The position numbers and the translations under genes are program-made. 19,586 nt of DNA, taken from NCBI GenBank assembly GCA_002450335.1, contig DJZB01000068.1, forward strand, positions 86,582 through 106,167, in the 5' to 3' direction. The notes beneath the pieces were generated by a model. The model was given only the letters and a program-made list of their open reading frames with translations, was not told the DNA's origin and searched no databases. Shown piece by piece: positions 1 through 7,376 of this stretch. How positions within the stretch are numbered: position 1 is the first letter of the stretch; the number at the start of each line of letters is the position of its first letter. Source of the DNA: Rhodobiaceae bacterium UBA6963 (GTDB lineage Bacteria; Pseudomonadota; Alphaproteobacteria; RS24).

Positions 1-10
1 AGTTGACCCC

Positions 11-382
11 TCAGTTGACATGACGACTTCCCTGATAAAGGCAGGACTGACCAAGGCTGTCGCGGAAAACTTCCACCGCGCTCAAATCCGGCAGGTCAGG
101 CATCAGGTGTTCCCAAAGCCAGAGACAAATATTCTCCAGCGTCGGGGTTTCCAGCCCGTCAATCTCGTTCAGCATATGATGGTCAAGTTGCTCGCGCAGA
201 TGTTCCAAAATCGTGCCGAATTCGGCAAGGTCAACAATCTGTCCGGTTTTGTCGTTCGGCATGCCCGTCAGAGTCACGCGCACACGAAATGAATGACCGT
301 GTATCCGGCGGTTGGGATGGCCGGGGTCATAACTCTCGAGGCAGTGCGCCGCGTCAAAACAAAATTCACGTGTCAGTTGCAT
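11..382 (-). CDS. queD: 6-carboxy-5,6,7,8-tetrahydropterin synthase family protein (QueD-like)
   Basis: This is a 123-residue protein of the PTPS/QueD fold, which converts 7,8-dihydroneopterin triphosphate to 6-carboxytetrahydropterin in queuosine precursor synthesis. The zinc ligands are visible as H13 (FDAAH) and H28/H30 (IHGHSF), and the catalytic Asp-His pair as D67-H68 (LDHHMLNE). The residue matching the catalytic Cys of the CxxxHGH motif (Cys27 in E. coli QueD, from memory) is N24 in PNRRIHGH, so the usual nucleophile is missing; C8, C14 and C114 are the nearest other cysteines. The start at ATG 382 is preferred over an upstream TTG at 397 because GGGGA lies five bases before it. It follows queE on the same strand after a 71-base gap, so it is probably the last gene of a queCED operon. 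The family is certain; the exact activity is less so. Confidence 0.85.
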   Translation of the reverse strand: MQLTREFCFDAAHCLESYDPGHPNRRIHGHSFRVRVTLTGMPNDKTGQIVDLAEFGTILEHLREQLDHHMLNEIDGLETPTLENICLWLWEHLMPDLPDLSAVEVFRDSLGQSCLYQGSRHVN

Positions 383-453
383 TTTTTCCCCAAACAAAAA
401 GGGTGTTCAGGGCTTATGCCCCATCCGCACGAAATCGTCAATAAAGACACATG

Positions 454-1101
454 CTATGAAATGCCGATAATTTTATGCGTCTGCAAGCTCAACCTCCATT
501 GCGGGTTTTGCAAGCAAAACACAATGCTCGCCTGAATATTGTGGTGATAGGCCTCTTCATCTTCAACCTCCATGGGCTGGATAAAGAAATGCTCAAAATC
601 ATAATCGGCAAATTCATAAGGGGAGAGTGTGTCCTGCGGGTAAACGAATTTCAGCTCATGCCCGCGATCTTGCGCCAGGGGGCTGTTCGGCTTCGGGCTG
701 ACGCATATCCAATCCAGATTAGCAGGCGCGATTTGCGTGCCATTGGTCTCAACGGCTGTCTCAAAACCATGCGCCTTGCACGCTTCCAACAGCGTCGTAT
801 CCAATTGAAGAAGCGGCTCACCACCCGTAAACACAACATAAGCATCAGCCAATGCGTCTTTATCCGGCCAAAGCGTGGCGATTTTATCGGCAAGCTCTTC
901 AGCCGTGGTGAATTTGCCGCCATTCTCCCCATCTGTGCCGATGAAGTCCGTATCGCAAAAAGTGCAAACCGCCTCGGCGCGGTCAGCTTCAAGTCCTGAC
1001 CAGAGATTGCAGCCGGCAAAGCGGCAAAATACTGCCGGACGCCCGGATTGTGCGCCTTCGCCTTGCAAGGTGTAGTAAATCTCTTTCACGCTATAGGTCA
1101 T
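454..1101 (-). CDS. queE: 7-carboxy-7-deazaguanine synthase (radical SAM)
   Basis: QueE is the radical-SAM enzyme that contracts 6-carboxytetrahydropterin to 7-carboxy-7-deazaguanine. The 215-residue protein starts MTYSVKEIYYTLQGEG, the normal QueE opening. Its 4Fe-4S ligands are C31, C46 and C49: a CX14CX2C spacing instead of the standard radical-SAM CX3CX2C, followed by DTDF. The long spacing is known from proteobacterial QueE such as the Burkholderia multivorans enzyme. The SAM-binding GGEP motif is in VVFTGGEPLLQ. The ATG at 1101 is chosen over in-frame upstream codons because the upstream extension lies inside queC and does not look like QueE. One base separates this ATG from the queC stop, and an AAGGA-type ribosome site sits in the end of queC, so translational coupling is likely. 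Confidence 0.95.
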   Translation of the reverse strand: MTYSVKEIYYTLQGEGAQSGRPAVFCRFAGCNLWSGLEADRAEAVCTFCDTDFIGTDGENGGKFTTAEELADKIATLWPDKDALADAYVVFTGGEPLLQLDTTLLEACKAHGFETAVETNGTQIAPANLDWICVSPKPNSPLAQDRGHELKFVYPQDTLSPYEFADYDFEHFFIQPMEVEDEEAYHHNIQASIVFCLQNPQWRLSLQTHKIIGIS

Positions 1102-1102
1102 G

Positions 1103-1828
1103 TTATCCTTTTTTCCTTGTGCCTTTATTTTCCTCCAGCCATTGTTCATATCCCTTGGAACGAAGCTCGCAGGCGGGGCAGTCATTACAGCCATAACCCC
1201 AAGCGTGACGGGTGGTGCGATCACCGCGATAACAGCTATGTGTGGCCTCGCGGATTAGCTCAACCAGCGTTTCACCGCCCAATGTCTCTGACATAGCCCA
1301 TGTCGTGGCTTTGTCGAGATACATAAGCGGGGTTTCAATCTCAAGGGGGGCATCCATTCCTGCCGATATCGCTTGAGCAAGATGGTCAAGCGTGTCGCGG
1401 CGGCAATCGGGGTAGCCTGAATAATCTGTCTCGCACATGCCGCCAATCAAAACCGACAGCCCGCGCCGATAGCCTATCGCCGCCGCATAGGTCAGAAACA
1501 GCAAATTGCGCCCCGGTACGAAAGTCGAGGGGAGGCCGTTTTCCAAAACCCGGATTTCTCCGTCACCTGTCAATGCCGTGCCGCCAATATCTGCCAATGC
1601 GGGCAGGGCCAGCACATGGTCATCGCCTAACCTTGCCGCCCAATCAGGGAAGGCGGCGCGTAATTGCGCCAGCACATCCAGCCGGCATTCCAATTCGATA
1701 CTGTGCGTTTGACCATAGTCAAAGCCGACTGTCTCAACATGACTATAAGTTGCCAGCGCATGCGCCAGACATACAGTGGAGTCTTGCCCACCTGAAAACA
1801 GCACCAATGCAGTCCGAGAATCTGTCAT
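1103..1828 (-). CDS. queC: 7-cyano-7-deazaguanine (preQ0) synthase
   Basis: QueC is an ATP-dependent PP-loop enzyme turning 7-carboxy-7-deazaguanine into preQ0 in the cytoplasm. The 241-residue protein carries the PP-loop SGGQDS at residues 12-17, FDYGQTHSIE, STFVPGRN, the CETDYSGYPDCR segment and a C-terminal zinc-binding set of cysteines (CNDCPACELR plus an upstream Cys in HSCYRGD). Length and motif order are standard. It is the first gene of a minus-strand queC-queE-queD cluster that begins divergently from eno. No clear Shine-Dalgarno sequence precedes the ATG, and a TTGACC/TAGTAA-like promoter (see 1842-1862) would make the transcript almost leaderless; that part is speculative. No preQ1 riboswitch-like leader is visible. 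Confidence 0.96.
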   Translation of the reverse strand: MTDSRTALVLFSGGQDSTVCLAHALATYSHVETVGFDYGQTHSIELECRLDVLAQLRAAFPDWAARLGDDHVLALPALADIGGTALTGDGEIRVLENGLPSTFVPGRNLLFLTYAAAIGYRRGLSVLIGGMCETDYSGYPDCRRDTLDHLAQAISAGMDAPLEIETPLMYLDKATTWAMSETLGGETLVELIREATHSCYRGDRTTRHAWGYGCNDCPACELRSKGYEQWLEENKGTRKKG

Positions 1829-1841
1829 GCTTCATTACTAG

Positions 1842-1862
1842 CAGTGCGGCGAGACAGGTCAA
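1842..1862 (-). promoter_or_regulatory. Candidate queC promoter -35 region
   Basis: On the minus strand TTGACC (1857-1862) matches five of six bases of a -35 element. It is followed at 16 bases by TAGTAA-like sequence very close to the queC ATG. The geometry would give a very short leader. This is a pattern match only, and the -10 is weak. Confidence 0.25.
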
Positions 1863-1877
1863 TAACTCTGGATGTAT

Positions 1878-1930
1878 TTGCACATTTTTTAAATTTTCGG
1901 TAAGACACACCCAACAGGTGAAACGGAAAG
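1878..1930 (+). promoter_or_regulatory. Candidate eno promoter and ribosome binding site
   Basis: TTGCAC at 1878-1883 and TAAGAC at 1901-1906 are separated by 17 bases, an acceptable sigma-70 spacing with a weak -10. GGAAAG at 1925-1930 lies three bases before the eno ATG and may serve as ribosome binding site. The spacer is strongly T/A-rich. Confidence 0.35.
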
Positions 1931-1933
1931 AAT

Positions 1934-3199
1934 ATGACAGCAATTATAGATATTATTGGACGCGAAATCATTGACAGTCGGGGTAATCCGACGGTTGAAG
2001 TGGATGTTTTGCTTGAGGATGGCGGCTTTGGTCGCGCCGGTGTGCCATCGGGTGCCTCAACAGGCGCGTTTGAAGCTGTCGAACTGCGCGATGGCGGCGA
2101 CCGTTATAATGGTAAGGGCGTCTTGAACGCCGTAAATGCCGTTAATCAGGAAATTTTTCAGGCACTGAGCGGCTTTGATGCGCTGGAACAACAACATATT
2201 GACCGCACGCTGATTGCGCTGGACGGAACGGATAATAAAGCCCGCCTCGGCGCCAATGCAATTCTTGGCGTATCCTTGGCTGTGGCGAAAGCGGCGGCAG
2301 ACAGTCTTGGTTTACCTCTATGGCGCTATGTCGGGGGTACTCAAGCGCATATTATGCCGTTGCCAATGATGAATATTCTTAATGGTGGCGCACATGCGGA
2401 TAACCCGATTGATATTCAGGAGTTTATGATTCAGCCCGTCTCGGCTTCAAGTCTCAGCGAGGCCGTGCGGATGGGTGCTGAAGTGTTCCATGCGCTTCGT
2501 GGGTTGCTGACTGCCGACGGTCTGTCTACAGGGATTGGTGATGAAGGCGGGTTTGCGCCGAATATAGCCTCCACACAAGCGGCGCTGGATTATGTGATGA
2601 AGGCCATAGAAAAAGCCGGTTATAAGCCCGGCACAGATATGACCTTGGCACTTGATGCCGCCTCAACCGAATTTTATAAGGATGGTGTTTATCATCTGGC
2701 CGGTGAGGGCAAGAAACTCACTGCCGACCAGATGGTCGGCTATTATCAAGACTTGGTGAAAGCCTATCCGATTAAATCAATTGAAGACGGTATGGACGAG
2801 GATGATTGGGAAGGTTGGGCCGTGCTCACCGCCGCTATCGGTGATGATGTGCAACTGGTCGGCGATGATTTATTTGTCACCAATCCTGTGCGCCTGAAAA
2901 AGGGCATCGACATGGGCGTCGCCAATTCTATTTTGGTGAAGGTTAATCAAATCGGGACTTTGAGCGAAACGCTGGAGGCAGTAGAGATGGCGCATAAAGC
3001 AGGATATACCGCTGTTATGTCTCATCGTTCGGGCGAAACAGAAGACTCAACCATTGCTGATCTGGCCGTTGCAACCAATTGTGGGCAGATTAAAACCGGC
3101 TCGCTGGCACGTTCAGACAGGCTCGCCAAATATAACCAGCTCATTCGGATTGAAGAGATGCTGGGCGATACGGCAGTTTATAACGGGTCGATTTCCTAG
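1934..3199 (+). CDS. eno: Enolase (phosphopyruvate hydratase)
   Basis: Enolase interconverts 2-phosphoglycerate and phosphoenolpyruvate. The 421-residue product is close to the family's usual length and opens with IIGREIIDSRGNPTVEVDV. It contains the loop GVPSGASTGAFEAVELRDGG, GANAILGVSLA, and the IGDEGGFAPN segment that carries the catalytic glutamate. The Mg2+ ligands are visible in TLALDAASTEFY, IEDGMDEDDW and VGDDLFVTN, and the catalytic lysine in ILVKVNQIGT; SHRSGETED follows. No residue looks abnormal. It is followed 79 bases later by an FtsB/DivIC-like gene, as in many alphaproteobacteria. Confidence 0.98.
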   Translation: MTAIIDIIGREIIDSRGNPTVEVDVLLEDGGFGRAGVPSGASTGAFEAVELRDGGDRYNGKGVLNAVNAVNQEIFQALSGFDALEQQHIDRTLIALDGTDNKARLGANAILGVSLAVAKAAADSLGLPLWRYVGGTQAHIMPLPMMNILNGGAHADNPIDIQEFMIQPVSASSLSEAVRMGAEVFHALRGLLTADGLSTGIGDEGGFAPNIASTQAALDYVMKAIEKAGYKPGTDMTLALDAASTEFYKDGVYHLAGEGKKLTADQMVGYYQDLVKAYPIKSIEDGMDEDDWEGWAVLTAAIGDDVQLVGDDLFVTNPVRLKKGIDMGVANSILVKVNQIGTLSETLEAVEMAHKAGYTAVMSHRSGETEDSTIADLAVATNCGQIKTGSLARSDRLAKYNQLIRIEEMLGDTAVYNGSIS

Positions 3200-3225
3200 G
3201 TTCCCATGAGACTTTCTTAAGGCTC

Positions 3226-3288
3226 GAATCAGTTTCACCTTGACCGAACGAATCACTTTGTGATTCTCTGTGTTCATTATGATGATTC
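3226..3288. promoter_or_regulatory. Cluster of four GANTC sites with a 17-bp palindrome before the ftsB-like gene
   Basis: GANTC, the CcrM methylation target in many alphaproteobacteria, occurs at 3226-3230, 3250-3254, 3262-3266 and 3284-3288. The middle two form the arms of a perfect inverted repeat GAATCAC-TTT-GTGATTC (3250-3266). TTGACC at 3240-3245 is a good -35 match, and 16-17 bases later the palindrome's right arm covers the -10 position. None of the other intergenic regions I checked (1829-1933, 7306-7425, 14041-14173, 17717-17839, 18575-18765) contains a GANTC. The palindrome could instead form a small hairpin, but no T-run follows, so a terminator is unlikely. Confidence 0.5.
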
Positions 3289-3632
3289 GTTTTTCAACAT
3301 CACCAGTGACGCCTCATACTGTCGGACGTAAACCTTTGCGCTTACGTTTTCTGGTTATGCCATTTTGCATGGCGCTTTTAGGGAGCTATCTCACCTATCA
3401 TGCATTGCAGGGTGATCGCGGTTATTTCGCGTGGGGTGAGTTAAGCAAGCAACGGGCCGAAAAAGAGACAGAATTGCAGGCGATTCAGTCAGCCAATGCC
3501 GAATTATTAGCGCGTATTGACTTGCTTTCCGGCCCAACGCCTGATCCGGATTATCTGGATGAGCGTGTACGCGATGTGCTCGGCTTCTCGGCTGTAGATG
3601 AAACGGTAATTTTGATACCAAAAGCCGATTAA
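3279..3632 (+). CDS. ftsB: Septum formation initiator family protein (FtsB/DivIC-like)
   Basis: This small bitopic membrane protein (117 residues from ATG 3279) has a basic N-terminus, one transmembrane segment at about residues 24-42, a heptad-rich coiled coil at about 55-85, and the C-terminal block DYLDERVRDVLGF...VDETVIL typical of FtsB/DivIC. In characterised bacteria FtsB pairs with FtsL and FtsQ to activate septal peptidoglycan synthesis. The start is uncertain: GTG 3270, ATG 3279 and ATG 3282 are all in frame and none has a clear ribosome site. Placement directly after eno is the normal alphaproteobacterial position and supports the call. In many relatives pdhA follows, but here lipA does, 38 bases on. 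Four GANTC sites surround its start. Confidence 0.85.
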   Translation: MMIRFSTSPVTPHTVGRKPLRLRFLVMPFCMALLGSYLTYHALQGDRGYFAWGELSKQRAEKETELQAIQSANAELLARIDLLSGPTPDPDYLDERVRDVLGFSAVDETVILIPKAD

Positions 3633-3670
3633 TCTTAAAATTCCAAAGAAATTGATATATATAGTTGTTT

Positions 3671-4648
3671 ATGACAGTGCTTATAGACAACCTTACACCT
3701 GATAAACGCCCCCGCCATCCGGAAAAGGCCAATCGTCCGGACAGTGAAGTCTTGCGCAAGCCGTCTTGGATTCGCGCCAAGGCGCCCGGTGCAGGGCCGG
3801 AGGCCGGGGTTTATGCAGAAACCAAGAAAATCATCAAAGATAATAATCTTGTAACGGTCTGCGAGGAAGCTGCCTGTCCAAATATTGGCGAATGCTGGTC
3901 ACAACGACATGCCACAATGATGATTATGGGCGAGATTTGTACCCGTGCCTGTGCATTTTGCAATGTGAGCACGGGTATGCCGCTTCCGTTGGATACGGAT
4001 GAGCCGGCAAGGGTCGCTGATGCTGTTGCCAAGCTTGGCTTGCGTCATATCGTTATTACCTCAGTTGATAGAGATGACCTCGATGATGGGGGGGCGCAAC
4101 ATTTTGCCGATACGATTTATGCTATTCGCGCCACCTCGCCGGAGACGAGCATTGAAATCCTGACGCCTGATTTTCTCAGAAAAGAAGGTGCATTGGAGAT
4201 TGTGGTTGAGGCGCGGCCTGATGTTTTCAATCATAATCTGGAAACAACACCGCGGCTTTATCTGAATATCCGCCCCGGAGCGCGGTATTTCCATTCAATG
4301 CGCCTGTTACAGCGCGTGAAGGATATTGACCCGACGATTTTTACTAAATCCGGCATTATGGTCGGGCTTGGTGAAAGCCGTGAGGAAGTTATGCAGGTAA
4401 TGGATGATATGCGCGCGGCCGATATTGATTTCATCACAATCGGGCAATATTTGCAGCCAACCCGAAAACATGCGCCCATTGACAGGTTTGTGACGCCAGA
4501 TGAATTTGAGTCCTATGCGACAATGGCGCGTGCCAAAGGATTTTTGATGGTCTCCGCAACGCCGCTAACGCGCTCGTCACATCACGCAGATGAGGATTTT
4601 GCCAAGCTTAAAGCAGCAAGAGAAGCTCAGCAGGCACGACAAGTGTAG
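3671..4648 (+). CDS. lipA: Lipoyl synthase
   Basis: LipA is the radical-SAM enzyme that inserts two sulfurs into protein-bound octanoyl groups to make lipoate for the 2-oxoacid dehydrogenase and glycine cleavage complexes. The 325-residue protein has the sacrificial auxiliary-cluster cysteines C64, C69 and C75 (CX4CX5C in CEEAACPNIGECW) and the radical-SAM cysteines C90, C94 and C97 (CTRACAFC). The C-terminal serine ligand lies in R301-S302-S303; the usual following Tyr of RSSY is His here. ATG 3671 is preferred over TTG 3665 in the same frame; no strong ribosome site is seen for either. It is followed by ratA after five bases. The pdh genes whose products it would modify are not next to it, unlike in many alphaproteobacteria. 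Confidence 0.97.
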   Translation: MTVLIDNLTPDKRPRHPEKANRPDSEVLRKPSWIRAKAPGAGPEAGVYAETKKIIKDNNLVTVCEEAACPNIGECWSQRHATMMIMGEICTRACAFCNVSTGMPLPLDTDEPARVADAVAKLGLRHIVITSVDRDDLDDGGAQHFADTIYAIRATSPETSIEILTPDFLRKEGALEIVVEARPDVFNHNLETTPRLYLNIRPGARYFHSMRLLQRVKDIDPTIFTKSGIMVGLGESREEVMQVMDDMRAADIDFITIGQYLQPTRKHAPIDRFVTPDEFESYATMARAKGFLMVSATPLTRSSHHADEDFAKLKAAREAQQARQV

Positions 4649-4653
4649 TCAGA

Positions 4654-5103
4654 TTGAAGGAAGCAGTTTCTCTCATCCGGCATAGCCCTTTTTCTGCACA
4701 GCAAATGTATGACCTTGTGCGCGATGTGGATAATTACAGCAAATTTGTGCCATATTGCACCGCTTCGCGGGTGGTTTCCATCATTGAGGGGGCAAATGGA
4801 CAATCTGTCATGAATGCTGATTTGCGGGTTTCCTATAAAATGCTCCGCGAAACTTATACCAGTAAGATTTCTCTGGATGCAGAGGCACGCTCTATTCATG
4901 TTGCACAAGCAAATGGGCCATTTCGTCAATTAGACAATCGGTGGACGTTTACAGATACGCCGGAAGGCTCGGATATTCATTTTTATCTGGATTTTGAATT
5001 TGGTGTGCCGTTATTAAGGCAAATTATTCAGCCTATGATGGGGCGCGTCGTCGAAAAATTTGTCTCAGCCTTTGAAGATCGTGCATTAGAAATATACAGT
5101 TAA
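4654..5103 (+). CDS. RatA/Coq10-type START domain protein (ubiquinone-binding family)
   Basis: This is a 149-residue single START/polyketide-cyclase-like domain. It shows the family signature FSAQQMYDLVRDVDNYSKFVPYC near the N-terminus, followed by LRVSYKMLRETYTSKI and a GPFRQLDNRWTF strand, and ends in an amphipathic helix (MGRVVEKFVSAFEDRA). Family members include mitochondrial Coq10, a ubiquinone-binding respiratory factor, and E. coli RatA, first described as a ribosome-association toxin; sequence alone does not decide between roles. The only plausible start is TTG at 4654, five bases after the lipA stop; starting later would cut the first strand. The lipA-ratA pair is standard in alphaproteobacteria. 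It converges on cinA with an 11-base gap. Confidence 0.9.
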   Translation: MKEAVSLIRHSPFSAQQMYDLVRDVDNYSKFVPYCTASRVVSIIEGANGQSVMNADLRVSYKMLRETYTSKISLDAEARSIHVAQANGPFRQLDNRWTFTDTPEGSDIHFYLDFEFGVPLLRQIIQPMMGRVVEKFVSAFEDRALEIYS

Positions 5104-5114
5104 ATAAAACTCAA

Positions 5115-5606
5115 CTAATTCAGATGGTTAACCAGCATATCAATAGCATGCTCTACAGTTGCCATACGGACGTCGTGGCGCCCAATATCACCGAAATGCC
5201 GGCAATCATGAACTGTTTCACCATTATAATGTGTCGCAAAGTGAACGGTCCCAACCGGTTTGTCTGGTGTGCCGCCGCCAGGTCCGGCAATGCCTGAAAC
5301 AGCAACGCTGATGTTCGCACCGCTAATCATCACGGCGCCCTCTGCCATAGCTCTGACAACCTCTTCACTCACCGCGCCCTTATCTCTTAGTATGTCGGTC
5401 GGAACGCCTAAAATGGCGTGCTTGGCTGTATTGGCATAGGTTACATAACTTTGATGGATAACCGCAGAGGAGCCCGGAATTTCCGTTAAAAGAGCGGATA
5501 TCATGCCACCTGTGCAGGATTCAGCCGTGGTAAGGGTAATATTGAGTCGCTTGCAGTTCTCCAGCAAGTCAGTTGTTTTATCTATAAGAGCCGCTTTAAA
5601 CATCAT
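5115..5606 (-). CDS. CinA C-terminal domain family protein (nicotinamide-nucleotide amidase)
   Basis: This 163-residue protein is the stand-alone CinA C-terminal domain, corresponding to E. coli PncC, which deamidates NMN to nicotinate mononucleotide in the pyridine nucleotide salvage cycle. Visible motifs are TAESCTGGMIS with the nucleophilic Ser region, SYVTYANTAKHAILGV, and the glycine-rich SGIAGPGGGTPDKPVGTVHF. The N-terminal molybdopterin-binding-like CinA domain is absent, which is normal for this subfamily. Its ATG directly abuts the pgpA stop codon (TAA then ATG), with a second in-frame ATG at 5603, so it is very probably translated with pgpA. It is the last gene of an ispDF-pgpA-cinA minus-strand run. 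Confidence 0.93.
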   Translation of the reverse strand: MMFKAALIDKTTDLLENCKRLNITLTTAESCTGGMISALLTEIPGSSAVIHQSYVTYANTAKHAILGVPTDILRDKGAVSEEVVRAMAEGAVMISGANISVAVSGIAGPGGGTPDKPVGTVHFATHYNGETVHDCRHFGDIGRHDVRMATVEHAIDMLVNHLN

Positions 5607-6101
5607 TTATCCGTATGTTTGAATGAAAAATAAGAGAATACCTGCAATAAGGCCTGCCGCCATATCATCAATCATAATACCAAAAGCCCCGGTAAACCGC
5701 TTTTCCAGCCATGATACAGGCCATGGCTTGGCAATATCAAATAGGCGGAACAAGGCAAAACCTAAAAACACGCTGAATAAACTCATCTCGGCAAAAGCAA
5801 GCGCTAGGCTAAGACCGGCGGCCTCATCTATCACAATCATGGATGGGTCATTATCCTGACCTTCAACAGCTATAAGCCATTCCCGACATGCCCACACCCC
5901 AGCTACAAATAAAGCAAAGCTTAAACATAATAGATATAAGCTACTGTAATTAAACAATATATATGAGGCCAAAGGCAGGGCCGCAAGACTCCCCCATGTG
6001 CCGGACGCCGGGGAGATAAAGCCGCTCCCACCAAAGCTGGCAAGTAATGTTACTGGCGAGAAAATTGAGAGTTGTTCCGGTGGGGAATGAAGTTTGAGCA
6101 T
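5607..6101 (-). CDS. pgpA: Phosphatidylglycerophosphatase A
   Basis: PgpA removes the phosphate from phosphatidylglycerol phosphate in the inner membrane, making phosphatidylglycerol. The 164-residue protein has three or four hydrophobic segments (roughly residues 40-70, 95-120 and 145-162). Its conserved acidic motifs are MIVIDEAAGL, FRLFDIAKPWPV and IMIDDMAAGL. An N-terminal block GSGFISPASGTWGSLAALPL matches the family opening. It sits between ispDF (10-base gap) and cinA (no gap), so all three are likely one transcript. Confidence 0.94.
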   Translation of the reverse strand: MLKLHSPPEQLSIFSPVTLLASFGGSGFISPASGTWGSLAALPLASYILFNYSSLYLLCLSFALFVAGVWACREWLIAVEGQDNDPSMIVIDEAAGLSLALAFAEMSLFSVFLGFALFRLFDIAKPWPVSWLEKRFTGAFGIMIDDMAAGLIAGILLFFIQTYG

Positions 6102-6111
6102 GGAAATTCTC

Positions 6112-7305
6112 TTAAAACCCCGCAGGAAGGGCGATAGAAGTTACAGCTTGAGCGGCGACACCTTCGGAGCGACCCGTAAAACCCATTTTTTCAGTGGTTG
6201 TGGCTTTCACACTGATCCGGTTTTTGGGCATATCCAGAATAGCGGCAAGTCGCTGTACCATTTTCTCACGATACGGGCTAATTTTCGGACTTTCACAGAT
6301 GATTGTCAGGTCGATATTTACAATATGGGCTCTCTGTTCAGTAACGAGATTAGCCGCATATTTAAGGAAATCCTCTGAATTCCTGTCTTTGTTAGTGGCA
6401 TCAGACATAGGAAAATGCTCTCCGATATCCCCTGCTGCCAACGCGCCCATGAGAGCATCTGTGAGGGCATGAAGTGCAACATCTGCGTCTGAATGCCCCT
6501 CAAGTGTCTGATTATGGGGGATATTTACCCCGCAAAGCATCACATGGTCGCCATCTGTGAAACGATGGGCGTCAAAGCCTGAACCTGTTCTGTATTCAAA
6601 GGTTTCCATGAGGTCACTTTCAACTGTCAGTTTGATGTTCTTCTCATCACCTTCAACGCTTACCACTTCAGTGCCAAAATGCTCAACAAGAGATGCATCA
6701 TCTGTGAAAATATCCTGAATTGTTAAAGCTCTCTCATGCGCTTCCAACAGGGTGGCATAGTCAAAGCCTTGCGGTGTTTGAACGCGTTTAAGGCTTTCAC
6801 GCGGCAGAGTTTGTGACGATTGATCTTCATGAAAAAGTTTTACTGTATCTGTGAGGGGCAAAACGGGGATAACTGAGGGTGATATTGCGAGGGCAGTAAG
6901 TATTCTGGAGATTAAATCTTCAGAAATATAGGGTCGTGCCGCGTCATGAACCAAAATACTCTGCGGGTTCATGTCTTTGAGAGCCTGTAAACCTTCATAA
7001 ACTGATGTTTGTCTTTCCGAACCGCCAAAGACAGGGGGCAGGCATTTTGACATGCTCTGTGAGGCTAAAGCATATAATTCCTCATCATCAGGATGAATAA
7101 CTACCTGAATATGGCTAATAAACTGATGATTTTCAAAGGCTTTCAAAACATGTTGCAAAACCGTCATGCCATTAAGTGGCTGATATTGTTTTGGCAAAGC
7201 GGAAACCGTCTCTTGAGAGGTGTTTCCATCCGAGGCAGAAAAGCGATGACCTCGACCTGCAGCAACGATAAGCGCTATATTTTGATTTTCTGAATTCTGC
7301 GGCAT
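6112..7305 (-). CDS. ispDF: Bifunctional IspD/IspF (MEP pathway of isoprenoid synthesis)
   Basis: This 397-residue fusion carries two non-consecutive MEP-pathway enzymes. Residues about 8-235 are the IspD cytidylyltransferase: LIVAAGRGHRF at 12-22, PKQYQPL at 38-44, and LVHDAARPYI at 118-127. Residues about 240-397 are IspF, 2-C-methyl-D-erythritol 2,4-cyclodiphosphate synthase, with metal ligands D245 and H247 (GFDAHRF) and H279, GHSDADVALHA, and the terminal KATTTEKMGFTGR block. The fusion is typical of alpha- and epsilonproteobacteria. The loop between AAGRGHRF and PKQY is about 10 residues longer than I expect for IspD (a polar SASDGNTSQETVSA stretch), probably a surface insertion. It is transcribed divergently from dusB. 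Confidence 0.97.
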   Translation of the reverse strand: MPQNSENQNIALIVAAGRGHRFSASDGNTSQETVSALPKQYQPLNGMTVLQHVLKAFENHQFISHIQVVIHPDDEELYALASQSMSKCLPPVFGGSERQTSVYEGLQALKDMNPQSILVHDAARPYISEDLISRILTALAISPSVIPVLPLTDTVKLFHEDQSSQTLPRESLKRVQTPQGFDYATLLEAHERALTIQDIFTDDASLVEHFGTEVVSVEGDEKNIKLTVESDLMETFEYRTGSGFDAHRFTDGDHVMLCGVNIPHNQTLEGHSDADVALHALTDALMGALAAGDIGEHFPMSDATNKDRNSEDFLKYAANLVTEQRAHIVNIDLTIICESPKISPYREKMVQRLAAILDMPKNRISVKATTTEKMGFTGRSEGVAAQAVTSIALPAGF

Positions 7306-7376
7306 GATACCAACCTAATATGCTCCGCGACTAAAGGCGATATAATTTATATTATCCGCTTGCTCTTTTGGGGTGA

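Noticed and set aside
410..421. GGGC-TTAT-GCCC hairpin between queE and queD, possible terminator or riboswitch
   Set aside because: The stem is only 4 bp and the T-run on the minus strand is displaced; no preQ1 aptamer pattern is recognisable.
475..999. 174-codon plus-strand frame opposite queE
   Set aside because: It is fully antisense to a clear QueE, its translation resembles no family, and it has no ribosome site.
3250..3266. Palindrome after eno as an intrinsic terminator
   Set aside because: The 7-bp stem is A+T-rich and no run of T follows on either strand.
3391..3780. 129-codon minus-strand frame across the ftsB/lipA junction
   Set aside because: It overlaps two well-supported genes in antisense and its translation shows no domain features.
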